Assembly (NCBI GenBank): GCA_001874255.1
Contig: MPDC01000003.1
Location: 186,001 to 250,000, forward strand
Source: Alphaproteobacteria bacterium MedPE-SWcel
Lineage (GTDB): Bacteria > Pseudomonadota > Alphaproteobacteria > Rhodobacterales > Rhodobacteraceae
Direction of reading: 5' to 3'
Length of the DNA stretch: 64,000 nt
Shown here piece by piece: positions 53,279 to 62,223 of this stretch. Positions within the stretch are counted from its first letter, which is position 1, and each line of letters starts with the position of its first letter. Made by a program: the position numbers and the translations under genes. The notes under the pieces were generated by a model, which ran no database searches, had not been told where the DNA came from, and was given only the letters and a program-made list of their open reading frames with translations.

Positions 53279-53968
53279 ATGCAGGAGCCCGCATTGATGC
53301 TGCAGGACCTGCGCTTCACCTGGCCGGGGCGGGCATCGTTCGGACTGTCGGTGCCGGAGTTCTGGATCGGGCAGGGCCAGTCGGTCCTGTTGCTGGGCGA
53401 AAGCGGATCGGGAAAATCGACCCTGCTGTCGCTGATCTGCGGGATCGTCACGGCCGACCGCGGCCGGGTGGAGGTCGGCGGCTGCGACCTCTCGACCCTG
53501 GGGGCCGGGGCGCGGGACCGCTTTCGGGCGGAACGGATCGGGGTGATCTTCCAGCAGTTCAACCTGCTGCCCTATGCCAGTGTTGCGGATAATATCCAGC
53601 TGCCGCTGCGGTTTGCGCCTGAACGCCGCAACCGGGCCGCGCCGGAGGAGGCGGCGGCGCTCTGCGCTGCGCTCGGCCTGCCCGAGGGGATCACCGGCAC
53701 GACGGCCGGGCGCCTCTCTGTCGGTCAGCAACAGCGCGTTGCCGTCGCCCGCGCCCTGATCGGCCAGCCGCCCCTGATCGTCGCGGACGAGCCGACCTCT
53801 GCGCTGGATGCGGCGGCGCAGGACAGTTTTCTTGGCCTCCTCTTCGACCAGATCGCGGCGACGGGGGCCTCGCTTTTGATGGTCAGCCATGACGAACGGC
53901 TGGGCGCGCGATTTGACCGGGTGCTGCGGCTTGCGGATATCGCATCGACCGAGAGGGCTGTGGCATGA
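53279..53968 (+). CDS. ABC transporter ATP-binding protein of the ZrgA system
   Basis: 229-residue ATPase of the LolD/MacB type: Walker [10 protein letters not shown], signature LSVGQQQRVAVARALI (Val replaces the first Gly of SGGQ), Walker B LIVADEPTSALD and switch VSHDERLG. A GTG at 53273 overlapping the zrgA stop is an alternative start; the ATG at 53279 has GGAG 5 nt upstream. It overlaps the permease gene by 4 bp. Confidence 0.87.
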   Translation: MQEPALMLQDLRFTWPGRASFGLSVPEFWIGQGQSVLLLGESGSGKSTLLSLICGIVTADRGRVEVGGCDLSTLGAGARDRFRAERIGVIFQQFNLLPYASVADNIQLPLRFAPERRNRAAPEEAAALCAALGLPEGITGTTAGRLSVGQQQRVAVARALIGQPPLIVADEPTSALDAAAQDSFLGLLFDQIAATGASLLMVSHDERLGARFDRVLRLADIASTERAVA

Positions 53969-55215
53969 TCCTGCGTCTCGCCCTCGGTTCGCTTCTGGCG
54001 CGGGCGCTGACGGTCGGAATGACGATCCTCGCCATCGCCCTGTCCGTTGCCCTTTTCCTGAGCGTTGAAAAGATACGCACCGGTGCGCGGGCCAGCTTTG
54101 CCGATACGATTTCGGGCACCGATCTGATCCTGGGGGCGCGGTCCGGCTCGGTTCAGCTGCTGCTCTACTCCGTATTCCGGATCGGCAATGCGACAAACAA
54201 CGTGACCTGGCAAAGCTATCAGGACATCGCCAGCCGCAAGGAAGTCGACTGGATCGTGCCGATCTCGCTCGGGGACAGCCATCGGCAGTTCCGGGTGATG
54301 GGGACAACGCAGGCCTTCTTTGAACATTACAGATACCGGGGCGGGCGCCCGCTGGAGATCGGGCAGGGGCACGGGCTGAAGGATCTCTACGATGCGGTGA
54401 TCGGCGCCGAGGTCGCGGCCACGCTCGGCTACGCGGTCGGCGACCCGATTGTCGTGTCGCACGGCCTTGCCTCCTTCAGCGAACATGACGACCAGCCCTT
54501 CCGGGTCGCCGGGATCATCGGCCGCACCGGCACGCCGGTGGACCGCACGGTGATCGTCAGCCTCGCGGCGATCGAGGCGGTGCATGTCGACTGGCGCTCG
54601 GGTGCGCAGATTCCGGGCCAGGCAACCCCGGTCGACCGTATCCGGCAGATGGATCTGACACCGACGGCGATCACAGCCGCGCTGGTCGGGGTGAAGTCCC
54701 GGCTTCAGATCTTTGGCCTGCAGCGCTGGATCAATGAATACCCCGAGGAGCCGCTGCTGGCGATCCTGCCCGGCGTCGCCCTGCAGGAACTCTGGCAGAT
54801 CGTCGGCGTGGCCGAATCCGCGCTGGTCGCGGTGTCCGCCATGGTCGTGGTGACTGCGCTGCTGGGTCTGATGGCGATGATCTTCTCCTCGCTGAACGAA
54901 CGCCGCCGGGAAATGGCGATCTGGCGGGCCATGGGCGCGCGCCCCGCGACAATCCTCGGCCTGCTGGTGCTGGAGGCTGCGCTGATGGCGGCCATCGGGG
55001 CGGTGCTGGGGCTGGCATTGCTCTATGCCGGGCTGGTGATCGCGCGGCCGCTGGTTGACAGTGCGTTCGGTCTCTGGCTGCCGATCGGGCTGCCCACCGC
55101 GCGCGAGCTGTCCGTGCTGGCAGCCGTGATCGGCGCAGCGGCGATTTCGAGCCTTCTGCCCGCGCTCAGGGCCTACCGCCTGTCGCTTGCGGATGGCATG
55201 ATGGTGCGGATCTGA
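53965..55215 (+). CDS. FtsX-type ABC permease of the ZrgA system
   Basis: 416 residues: one N-terminal helix (about 12-34), a periplasmic MacB-like domain (40-280), and three C-terminal helices (about 288-312, 338-366, 379-400). The FtsX loop is LNERRREMAIWRAMGARPATI. With the ATPase and ZrgA it forms a zinc-responsive transport cassette. The mechanism of import by an FtsX-type permease is not settled. Confidence 0.87.
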   Translation: MILRLALGSLLARALTVGMTILAIALSVALFLSVEKIRTGARASFADTISGTDLILGARSGSVQLLLYSVFRIGNATNNVTWQSYQDIASRKEVDWIVPISLGDSHRQFRVMGTTQAFFEHYRYRGGRPLEIGQGHGLKDLYDAVIGAEVAATLGYAVGDPIVVSHGLASFSEHDDQPFRVAGIIGRTGTPVDRTVIVSLAAIEAVHVDWRSGAQIPGQATPVDRIRQMDLTPTAITAALVGVKSRLQIFGLQRWINEYPEEPLLAILPGVALQELWQIVGVAESALVAVSAMVVVTALLGLMAMIFSSLNERRREMAIWRAMGARPATILGLLVLEAALMAAIGAVLGLALLYAGLVIARPLVDSAFGLWLPIGLPTARELSVLAAVIGAAAISSLLPALRAYRLSLADGMMVRI

Positions 55216-55616
55216 CAGCTGCAATAGGGCACTGGACCCGCGCGGTTCCGCGCGGCAAATACGCGTCCGAGGGGTGGTTGTCCTCGGCAGAAACTGTCAC
55301 GGGTGCCGCGCAAACGGTGGCGTAACTTGCGTGGTCTGATCTACCTCATTGCCATGCGCGCGGCACAGACCGGCGGCCGGCAGACCGCCCGCCATATGCC
55401 GCAGCACGCCCATGATCCGGGCTTTTGTGTAGCGTGTCGTCTTCATCGAAATCTCCTCCGTCAAAGCTCCAAGGCGGACAGAGGCAAGCCCGCCATTCAG
55501 ATTCCGGATGAAAGCGTACAAAGTGCATTGCGCCCTGATATCCATAGTCTTTTCGATCCGCGATGGTGCATCAAAGGCTACGGTTGGGGGGAGGGCGCCG
55601 GTCACGGGCCCCACCT
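55216..55616. other. Gene-poor stretch with IS3 relic
   Basis: 401 bp between the zinc cassette and the convergent FAD oxidoreductase gene. It contains a GC hairpin CCGCGCGG-TT-CCGCGCGG (55238-55255) and the start of an IS3-type OrfA on the minus strand. Nothing else is supported. Confidence 0.5.
55346..55446 (-). pseudogene. IS3-family OrfA N-terminal fragment
   Basis: On the minus strand, GGAGG precedes an ATG at 55446 that reads MKTTRYTKARIMGVLRHMAG and then LPAAGLCRAHGN, the typical IS3 OrfA helix-turn-helix start. The family match ends after about 34 residues. The upstream TCCGCCTTGGAGCTTTGACG looks like IS leader sequence. It is a third, separate IS3-type relic in the window. Confidence 0.65.
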
Positions 55617-56996
55617 CTATGGTCGGCGGTCCGGCACCTTGGCGCGGCCAGACAGGTACCCAAGGGTGAGCGCAGAGAGCAATCCGTTGCCGGACAGGTA
55701 GCCGCTGTCGCCCGTCCCGGAGACGCCACACGCCGCGCCGCCGACGGCGAACAGGTTGGCGAAAACCGTCCCGTCGCTGCGCTGCACCGCGCCGGTCGCG
55801 TCGGTGACAAGCCCCCCTTGGGTGTGGAACAATGCGCCCGTCACACGCACTGCGCAGAAGGGCGGCTCCAGTTGAACGCCTTGCGGCCAGGCCCGGCCAA
55901 AGTCATCAACTCCGGTCCGGAGCTCCGCGACGGTCTGCTGCAAAGAGCCGGCGGGCACGCCGATCTCCTGTTCGAGCGCGCTCAGGCTGTGGGCGCTGCG
56001 GATGGCGCCCTGGCTTTCGGCCTGGCGGAAGTCCTCGAACTGGCGGGCGATATCCGCGATCCGAGCATCGAAGATCGTGAAAGCCTCGCCTCCGGGCTGC
56101 GAGAGGATGACGCGCGCCGCCTCCGAATAGCCCTGCGCTTCGTTCCAGAACCGGCGGCCGTGTCGGTTGACCTGAAACCCGCCCTCGGTAACGGTAGCCC
56201 AGGTAATCAGGATGCCATGGGGATGCGCGACGTTGCCGTGGCCCTGATAGGCGCCGAGGTGGCGGGTTGCGGCGCCCAGAGCTTCGCCCCATTGGACGGC
56301 CTCGCCCCTGTTTCCATCGTGTCCGAACCAGACCGCTTGATCGATCTCGGGCATATGCCGGGAGACCATTGCGCGGTTGCCGCCAAACCCGTTGCAGGCC
56401 AGGATGAGTTTCTCGCAGCCCACCGTCTGTACCGCGCCGTCCGGCCCGCGGACAGCCACACCGGTGATGTGTCCGGCCTCGTGAAATAGCGTTTCGGCGC
56501 GTAAACCACACATGAGATCAATGTCTTGCGCTTCTGCGGTGGCGCGCAGACGGTCAATCAGCTCGGCACCGGAGCGCGTCGGAAGCCCATGCATCCGCCG
56601 GGCCGAATGGCCGGGATAGTCGAAGTTGTCCACCACTGAAAACGGCAGGCCAAAGCGGTCGGTCAGCCAGTCGATGGTCGGAGCGGCTTGCATTGTCAAA
56701 GCCTCGACAAAGGCGGGGTCGTTTTCGTGATGCGCTTTGGTCTGGATGTCGTTGGCAAAGGCGGCGGGACTGTCGGCGATGCCCGCGGCCCGCTGAAGTT
56801 TGGTGCCAGCGGCAGGGATCAGGCCCGCGGACAGCGCGGTAGAGCCCTGCGGCACGGCGTCGGCCTCAATCAGCAGGACGTTCTGGCCAGCCTCATGCGC
56901 GGCAAGGGCGGCGGTCAGCCCGCCGGCGCCGGCCCCGATGATCAGGGTTTCGATCTCGATGTCGAAGGCTGCGGGGGAGGGCGCGACATTAGCCAT
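55617..56996 (-). CDS. FAD-dependent oxidoreductase (fumarate reductase/3-ketosteroid dehydrogenase-like)
   Basis: 459-residue flavoprotein of the fumarate reductase/succinate dehydrogenase flavoprotein family. It has the dinucleotide motif LIIGAGAGGLTAALAAHEAG, the STALSAGLIPAAGTKLQ region, a capping domain and the C-terminal FAD motif NLFAVGGAACGVSGTGDSGYLSGNG cut at the usual YLSGNGL. There is no signal peptide or heme motif, so it is cytoplasmic and probably reduces or desaturates an organic acid or ring. It overlaps the lyase gene by 8 bp and is the last gene of the operon. Confidence 0.85.
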   Translation of the reverse strand: MANVAPSPAAFDIEIETLIIGAGAGGLTAALAAHEAGQNVLLIEADAVPQGSTALSAGLIPAAGTKLQRAAGIADSPAAFANDIQTKAHHENDPAFVEALTMQAAPTIDWLTDRFGLPFSVVDNFDYPGHSARRMHGLPTRSGAELIDRLRATAEAQDIDLMCGLRAETLFHEAGHITGVAVRGPDGAVQTVGCEKLILACNGFGGNRAMVSRHMPEIDQAVWFGHDGNRGEAVQWGEALGAATRHLGAYQGHGNVAHPHGILITWATVTEGGFQVNRHGRRFWNEAQGYSEAARVILSQPGGEAFTIFDARIADIARQFEDFRQAESQGAIRSAHSLSALEQEIGVPAGSLQQTVAELRTGVDDFGRAWPQGVQLEPPFCAVRVTGALFHTQGGLVTDATGAVQRSDGTVFANLFAVGGAACGVSGTGDSGYLSGNGLLSALTLGYLSGRAKVPDRRP

Positions 56997-57855
56997 CGGG
57001 GTTTCCCCACTTTTGCCCGTCTTCCAGCATTTCCGGCGTGCCGATGACGCTGTTCAACCCGTCGAAATCAAACATGCGATCAGCAAATGGACGGTTGGAG
57101 CCGTGGGCATGCAGGGAGGCGTAGTAATCTTGCGCGGTTTTTGCCAACGCGCGCACGATGCCGCCGGGGAAGATCGCGATGGAGAACCCCATCGCCTGCA
57201 GGTCCCGGGCGCCGGAAATCGGGGTGGCGCCGCCTTCAACCATATTGGCAAGCAGCGGGATCCGGTGACCGAATGTGCGCCCCAGCATTTCCAGTTCCGC
57301 GCCGGAGCGCGGCGCCTCGATGAACAAGGCATCCGCACCTGCCGCGATGTAGCTTTCCGCGCGGGTCATGGCGGCATCAATCCCCTCCACCGCGATGGCA
57401 TCGGTGCGCGCAATGATGAGTGTGTCCTCCGAGGCGCGCGCATCCGCCATGGCCGCGATCTTGCCTGCCATCTCGGCCCGCGGGATCAGGGATTTGTCCT
57501 TCAGATGGCCGCAGCGTTTGGGATAGGTCTGGTCTTCGACCTGCAGGGCGGATGCGCCGGCGCGTTCATAGGCGCGCATGGTGCGTTGGGCATTCAGCGC
57601 GTTGCCAAAGCCGGTGTCTGCATCGATAATCACCGGCACATCGACGCGGTCCGCGATCAGCGCCATCGTGTCGGCCATCTCGGAGGCCGTGGTCAGACCG
57701 ATGTCAGGCCGCCCGAGCCGGGTATAGGCGACGGCCGCGCCTGACAGGTAAAGGGCCTCGAACCCGGCGGCTTGGGCCAGGGCGGCTGTGATCCCGTCAT
57801 AGACCCCCGGTGCGACGAGGATCTGCGATTGCGACAGACGAAGACGCAGGCTCAT
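56989..57855 (-). CDS. Isocitrate lyase/PEP mutase family lyase
   Basis: 288-residue TIM-barrel lyase of the methylisocitrate lyase, 2,3-dimethylmalate lyase and oxaloacetate decarboxylase group. It has IIDADTGFGN (Asp78, Asp80 metal region), LQVEDQ (Glu107, Asp108) and the active-site loop KRCGH (113-117; KKCGH in PrpB). LFIEAPRSGAELEM and MVEGGATPI are family features. It should cleave a C-C bond of a (substituted) malate to give pyruvate or propionate-type products, or decarboxylate oxaloacetate. Together with the LeuC-like hydratase subunit across the regulator it suggests a hydration-then-cleavage pathway. Confidence 0.86.
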   Translation of the reverse strand: MSLRLRLSQSQILVAPGVYDGITAALAQAAGFEALYLSGAAVAYTRLGRPDIGLTTASEMADTMALIADRVDVPVIIDADTGFGNALNAQRTMRAYERAGASALQVEDQTYPKRCGHLKDKSLIPRAEMAGKIAAMADARASEDTLIIARTDAIAVEGIDAAMTRAESYIAAGADALFIEAPRSGAELEMLGRTFGHRIPLLANMVEGGATPISGARDLQAMGFSIAIFPGGIVRALAKTAQDYYASLHAHGSNRPFADRMFDFDGLNSVIGTPEMLEDGQKWGNPDG

Positions 57856-58466
57856 GTCGTGCCCTCCAGTTCCGCGATCATGTCAGCACAGCTCGCCTGC
57901 CGCCCCAGCGAGGACAGCGACAGCAGCGTCGCGTCATGGACGTCGGTCCTGAAGGCGGCACAGCCGTCCGTCAGAAGCACGGTGTCGATATTGCGCAAAT
58001 GGGCATCCCGCAATGTGGAGGCCACGCCGCCATTGGTGACGATGCCGCCCAGAATGAGTGTGTCGAGATCCAGAGCCCGCATGATATATTCCAGCCGGGT
58101 CTGGTAGAACGCCGAATAGGCGACTTTTTCGACGGTGTAATCCGCCGGGGCCAGGGGCTCGACGAGGCTGTGGCCAAAGGCGCCGGGGGCAAAGTCGCCC
58201 TTGCCGAGAAAGGGGCGCAGCGCCTTGAGGTGCGGCGCGATCAGCGGCTCGCCGCCGGGACCGGGAACCAGCGTGAACTGCGCCGAGATATAGGTGCCAC
58301 CGCGCGCGCGCAGGGCATTGCGCAGGGGCGCAATGCGGTCCGGCAGCGCCGGAACGGTCTCGGCGCTTTGGCCCGCCCGCCCATAGGCCCCCTCGGGGTG
58401 CAGAAAGTCGTTTTGCAGATCAATGGTCAGGAGCGCGCATCGCGTCGGATCGAGTGTGTGTCCCAT
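57852..58466 (-). CDS. Isochorismatase-fold hydrolase lacking the catalytic cysteine
   Basis: 204 residues of the isochorismatase-like (cysteine hydrolase) fold. The N-terminal Asp is in LLTIDLQNDFLHP (Asp16) and the Lys in TVEKVAYSAF (Lys114). At the nucleophile site the usual TNxCV is TNGGV, with Gly147 in place of Cys. Without it, amidase chemistry of the nicotinamidase/maleamate type is unlikely; true isochorismatases such as PhzD also lack the Cys. It overlaps the lyase gene by 4 bp and lies 3 bp after hyuA. Confidence 0.83.
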   Translation of the reverse strand: MGHTLDPTRCALLTIDLQNDFLHPEGAYGRAGQSAETVPALPDRIAPLRNALRARGGTYISAQFTLVPGPGGEPLIAPHLKALRPFLGKGDFAPGAFGHSLVEPLAPADYTVEKVAYSAFYQTRLEYIMRALDLDTLILGGIVTNGGVASTLRDAHLRNIDTVLLTDGCAAFRTDVHDATLLSLSSLGRQASCADMIAELEGTT

Positions 58467-58469
58467 GGC

Positions 58470-60530
58470 CTAGTCCCTCGTGATGATGGTGTTGCCAAAG
58501 CTGTCGACCCGTCCGGTCAGGCCGGGATCGATCAGCACTGTGGTATCCGCTTGTTCCAGGATCGCCGGTCCATTGACAACCGCGCCCACGGGCAGGGCCA
58601 GCCGGTCATAGATCGTCGTGTCATACCAGCGGTCGCCGAAATGGACCTGACGTGCGCCCTTGGTCGCGGCTTCGACGCTGCCCCCCTGCGGAGCGAGTGT
58701 GGCCAGGTCGAATTTGGGTCGCCTGCCGATGACCGCACTGCGCAGGTTCATCACACGCATCACCCCGCCGGGCAAGGTCCGGCCATAGGCGGCGTGATAG
58801 GCGGCCTCGAAGGCCTGCGCGATCTGGTCCGCGGTCGGAGGTATGACCTTGCCGCCGGTGATCACCACATCCAGTGCCACCGGAACCGTATGCGTCTGGC
58901 CAAGATAGGCCATATCCAGCTCGAACCGCGTGTCGCGGGCCTCAAACCGGGTGGCGGCACTGTCGAGCATGGCTGCACCCTGATCCGCATGCGCCTGCAT
59001 GAACTGCCCGAGCGTGTCGCGGTCAACTGTGTCGACCGTCACATTGAGCGTCTGGACAAAATCATGGCGCATATCGGCGATCACACAGCCCATGGCAGAG
59101 GTGACACCGGGATACCGTGGCACGATGGCGCTGCCCAATCCGACATCACCGAGCATCGCCCCGGTGTGCAGCGCGCCGCCGCCACCAAATGGCATGAAGG
59201 CAAAGCGTTTGGGGTCAAAGCCGCGCTCGATCGACACCAGCCGGATGGCCCCGGCCATACGGGCATTGGCGACTGTCAGGATGGCTTCGGCGGCTTCGGT
59301 GGTCGACAGGCCAAGCGGCGTGCCGACATGTTCATCAATCGCCTTTGCCGCCGCGTCGACATCCAGACGGGTCAGTTTGCCGCCGATGGGATTGTCGGGA
59401 TCGATCCGCCCCAGCACCACATTCGCATCCGTCACGGTGGGGCGGGTGTTGCCCTGCCCATAGGCAACGGGTCCCGGGGTCGATCCGGCGCTTTCCGGGC
59501 CAATGTTCAGCAGGCCCCCCTTGTCGACCCAGGCGATAGAGCCGCCCCCGGCGCCAATCGTCGTAATCTCGATCATCGGGGCGCGCACGGTCATGCCAAA
59601 ATCGACAGAGGTTTCCGGCGCCAGCATGCTTTGCCCGTCTGCAATCAGCGACACATCAAAAGAGGTGCCGCCCATATCGCCGGTGATCACATCGGGAAAA
59701 CCCGCCTCGGTGGCGATATGGGCCGCAGCAATGACACCTGCCGCAGGGCCGGACAGGGCGGTGCGCACCGGCAGGCGGCAGGCCGTGGCCACATCCATCA
59801 CGCCGCCATTTGACTGCACGATCAGGAATTCCGAGGCAAATCCGCCCCCGCGCAAAGCTGTATCCAGCCGGTCAAGATAGCCCGAGACTTCGGGTTGCAG
59901 ATAGGCATTGAGCGCGGTGGTGGAAAACCGTTCATACTCGCGGATTTCGGGCAGGATTTCGGAGGAGGCCGAGACATGCGCATTGGGCCAGAGGTCGCGC
60001 AGAACCTCTGCGGCGGCGGCCTCGTTTTGCGGGTTGGCGTAGCTGTTGGCGAAGAGGACAGCCACCGCCTGGCAGCCCGCGTCGATCAATTGCTGACCGG
60101 CAATGCGCACGGCCTCCAGATCCACCTTGGTGCGGATGGTGCCATCGGCCAGCGTGCGTTCCGGCACCTCAAGGCGCAATTCGCGCGGCACAACCGGGTC
60201 AAAATCACCGCGCAGCCCCCAGGTGCGGGGTCGGTCGCGGCGGCGCATCTCCAGCACATCCCGCAGCCCTTCGGTCGTCACAACCCCGATGCGCGCGCCC
60301 TTGCGCTCCAGCAGCGCATTGGTTCCGGCGGTTGTGCCGTGAATGACGGCCTGTACGTCGCCCAACGTGCTGACCTGCTGGCCGATCCCGTCCAGAAAAC
60401 CGCCGGATTGGTCCGGCCGAGTGGTGGGAACCTTGGCAACCTGTGCGGTGCCGGTTGCCTCATCCACGACAAAAACATCCGTAAACGTGCCGCCTACATC
60501 GACGCCGATGACTTTGGATCTGTCCGTCAC
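58470..60530 (-). CDS. hyuA: Hydantoinase/oxoprolinase subunit A (HyuA family)
   Basis: 686 residues with the N-terminal actin-like ATP site VIGVDVGGTFTDVFVVDE, a second phosphate motif TGDMGGTSFDVSLI and the family hallmarks HGTTAGTNALLERKG, TIGAGGGSIAWVDKGG and MPFGGGGALHTG. With HyuB it forms an ATP-dependent enzyme that opens hydantoins or 5-oxoproline or carboxylates ketones, depending on the subfamily. The start overlaps the hyuB stop by 4 bp. The substrate here is unknown. Confidence 0.92.
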   Translation of the reverse strand: MTDRSKVIGVDVGGTFTDVFVVDEATGTAQVAKVPTTRPDQSGGFLDGIGQQVSTLGDVQAVIHGTTAGTNALLERKGARIGVVTTEGLRDVLEMRRRDRPRTWGLRGDFDPVVPRELRLEVPERTLADGTIRTKVDLEAVRIAGQQLIDAGCQAVAVLFANSYANPQNEAAAAEVLRDLWPNAHVSASSEILPEIREYERFSTTALNAYLQPEVSGYLDRLDTALRGGGFASEFLIVQSNGGVMDVATACRLPVRTALSGPAAGVIAAAHIATEAGFPDVITGDMGGTSFDVSLIADGQSMLAPETSVDFGMTVRAPMIEITTIGAGGGSIAWVDKGGLLNIGPESAGSTPGPVAYGQGNTRPTVTDANVVLGRIDPDNPIGGKLTRLDVDAAAKAIDEHVGTPLGLSTTEAAEAILTVANARMAGAIRLVSIERGFDPKRFAFMPFGGGGALHTGAMLGDVGLGSAIVPRYPGVTSAMGCVIADMRHDFVQTLNVTVDTVDRDTLGQFMQAHADQGAAMLDSAATRFEARDTRFELDMAYLGQTHTVPVALDVVITGGKVIPPTADQIAQAFEAAYHAAYGRTLPGGVMRVMNLRSAVIGRRPKFDLATLAPQGGSVEAATKGARQVHFGDRWYDTTIYDRLALPVGAVVNGPAILEQADTTVLIDPGLTGRVDSFGNTIITRD

Positions 60531-62221
60531 GCGCGGCTCTCCTTCCAGTTCGTTCCATATAGCCGCGTGGCTTCTGCTTCGCTCAGGAAGCCGCGCGCCA
60601 CGTCTTGTGCCACTTTCGCGGGGGCGCGGTCCTGCGGCGCGCCATATCCGCCGCCGCCGGGGGTCTCCAGCTTGACCGATTGGCCCTTGGTCAACTGAAT
60701 GCCGCGCATTTTCGATGCCAGAGGCGGCGTCGCCCAGCCCTCGCTGGTCTCATATGCAAATCGGTTGAGCGCCGCCGCGCCGCCGCCGTTCACGCCCTGC
60801 GGCGCATAGCGGCCGCGTTCTCCGAACAGGAAGACTTCGGCGCCGTTGTCCTCCAGCACCTCGATTTCATAGATCGCCCCCAGGCCGCCGCGATGCGCCC
60901 CGGCGCCGGCGCTATCCGGGCGCAGAGCCCATTGTTTGAACATGACGGGATAGGCCGCTTCGAGGATTTCCAGCGGCGGGATCGTAGCGGTCGAGATCGG
61001 CGCATTGCCGTGGTTCAGCCCGTCGCTTTCCGGCGAGCCGCCGTGCCCGCCGCCGTAGAATGAAAACATCACCCAGGGACTGCCGTTGGCGCGTCGGCCG
61101 GCGATGGCCAGCGCATTGATGGTGCCATAGGCATTGGCGACAACACGATCCGGTGCGGCCTGTGATGCGGCGGAAAAGATCGCGTCGATCATCCGCATGA
61201 TGGTTTCCGTATAGCCCCCGACCGGCGCGGGAAACGGCGCCGACAAGAGCGAGCCATCGGGAATGCGCACGTCGATCGGGCGCATCACCCCTGCATTGGC
61301 CGGAACGTCCGGAAAGATATGCTTGATCGCGACATAGGCGGTGGCAACGGCGGTCGGCAGCGCGATATTCACCGGCCCCTGGCAACGCGGCGCCGTGCCG
61401 GTGAAATCCAGCACCATCCGGTCGCCGCTGATTTCCAATGCCACCCGGATCGGCAGCGGCGTGTCGGTGATGCCATCGTTGTCGAGGAAATCCTCTGCCT
61501 CCCAACGGCCATCGGGAAGGGCGGCCAGCTCGGCCCGCATCAGGGTTTCGGCCCGGTCCGACAGCGCCGACAGACCCGCCTGAACCGTGGAGCCGCCGTA
61601 TTCGCCCAGCAATTCGCCCATGCGTTTGACCCCAAGGTCCAGCGCGCCAAGCTGGCCGTTCAGGTCCCCCTCTGCCGACTGCGGCAGCCGCGTGTTGCGC
61701 ATCAGAATGTCGATGATGTCCTGATTGATGGCGCCTTTGCGGGCGAGCCGCACGGGCGGCAGGATAAAGGCCTCCTGAAAGGCGTCCTTGGCCGCCGGGT
61801 TGTAATTCCCCGGAGCGCCGCCCCCCAGATCGTGCCAGTGGCCGACGGAGGCCAGCCAGCAGAACAGCTCACCGTCATGATAATAGGGCCGGATCACCCG
61901 CATATCGTTGAGATGGGTGCCGCCCAGATGCGCATCATTGAAGATAAAGATATCGCCCTCTTCGACCGTATCGCCAAACTTGTCGATCACCGCCTTCACC
62001 GCAAAGGACATGACCCCCACAAAGATCGGCAGACCGGATTTCCCCTGCACCAGAGTGTCGCCGCTGGTGGCGTGATAGAGACCATGGCTGGCATCATGGG
62101 CTTCGGCGATGATCGGGTTGAAAGCCGAGCGGAACAGCGTCGCATCCATCTCGTCTGCGATCTGTTCCATCCGGCCGGCCAGCACCGCCAGCGTGATCGG
62201 ATCGATTTCGGGGGTGGGCAT
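60527..62221 (-). CDS. hyuB: Hydantoinase/oxoprolinase subunit B (HyuB family)
   Basis: 564 residues with the HyuB features DPITLAVLAGRMEQIADEMD, FIFNDAHLGGTHLNDMRVIRP, VGHWHDLGGGAPGNYNPAAK and the C-terminal VKLETPGGGGYGAPQDR. It is the catalytic partner of HyuA. The start lies 2 bp after the tautomerase-SnoaL gene. It belongs to the catabolic operon with the lyase and the flavoprotein. Confidence 0.92.
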   Translation of the reverse strand: MPTPEIDPITLAVLAGRMEQIADEMDATLFRSAFNPIIAEAHDASHGLYHATSGDTLVQGKSGLPIFVGVMSFAVKAVIDKFGDTVEEGDIFIFNDAHLGGTHLNDMRVIRPYYHDGELFCWLASVGHWHDLGGGAPGNYNPAAKDAFQEAFILPPVRLARKGAINQDIIDILMRNTRLPQSAEGDLNGQLGALDLGVKRMGELLGEYGGSTVQAGLSALSDRAETLMRAELAALPDGRWEAEDFLDNDGITDTPLPIRVALEISGDRMVLDFTGTAPRCQGPVNIALPTAVATAYVAIKHIFPDVPANAGVMRPIDVRIPDGSLLSAPFPAPVGGYTETIMRMIDAIFSAASQAAPDRVVANAYGTINALAIAGRRANGSPWVMFSFYGGGHGGSPESDGLNHGNAPISTATIPPLEILEAAYPVMFKQWALRPDSAGAGAHRGGLGAIYEIEVLEDNGAEVFLFGERGRYAPQGVNGGGAAALNRFAYETSEGWATPPLASKMRGIQLTKGQSVKLETPGGGGYGAPQDRAPAKVAQDVARGFLSEAEATRLYGTNWKESRA

Positions 62222-62223
62222 GG

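Noticed and set aside
57810-59813. Open frame of 667 codons on the plus strand
   Set aside because: Antisense to hyuA, the isochorismatase-fold gene and the lyase gene; no motif and no ribosome site.
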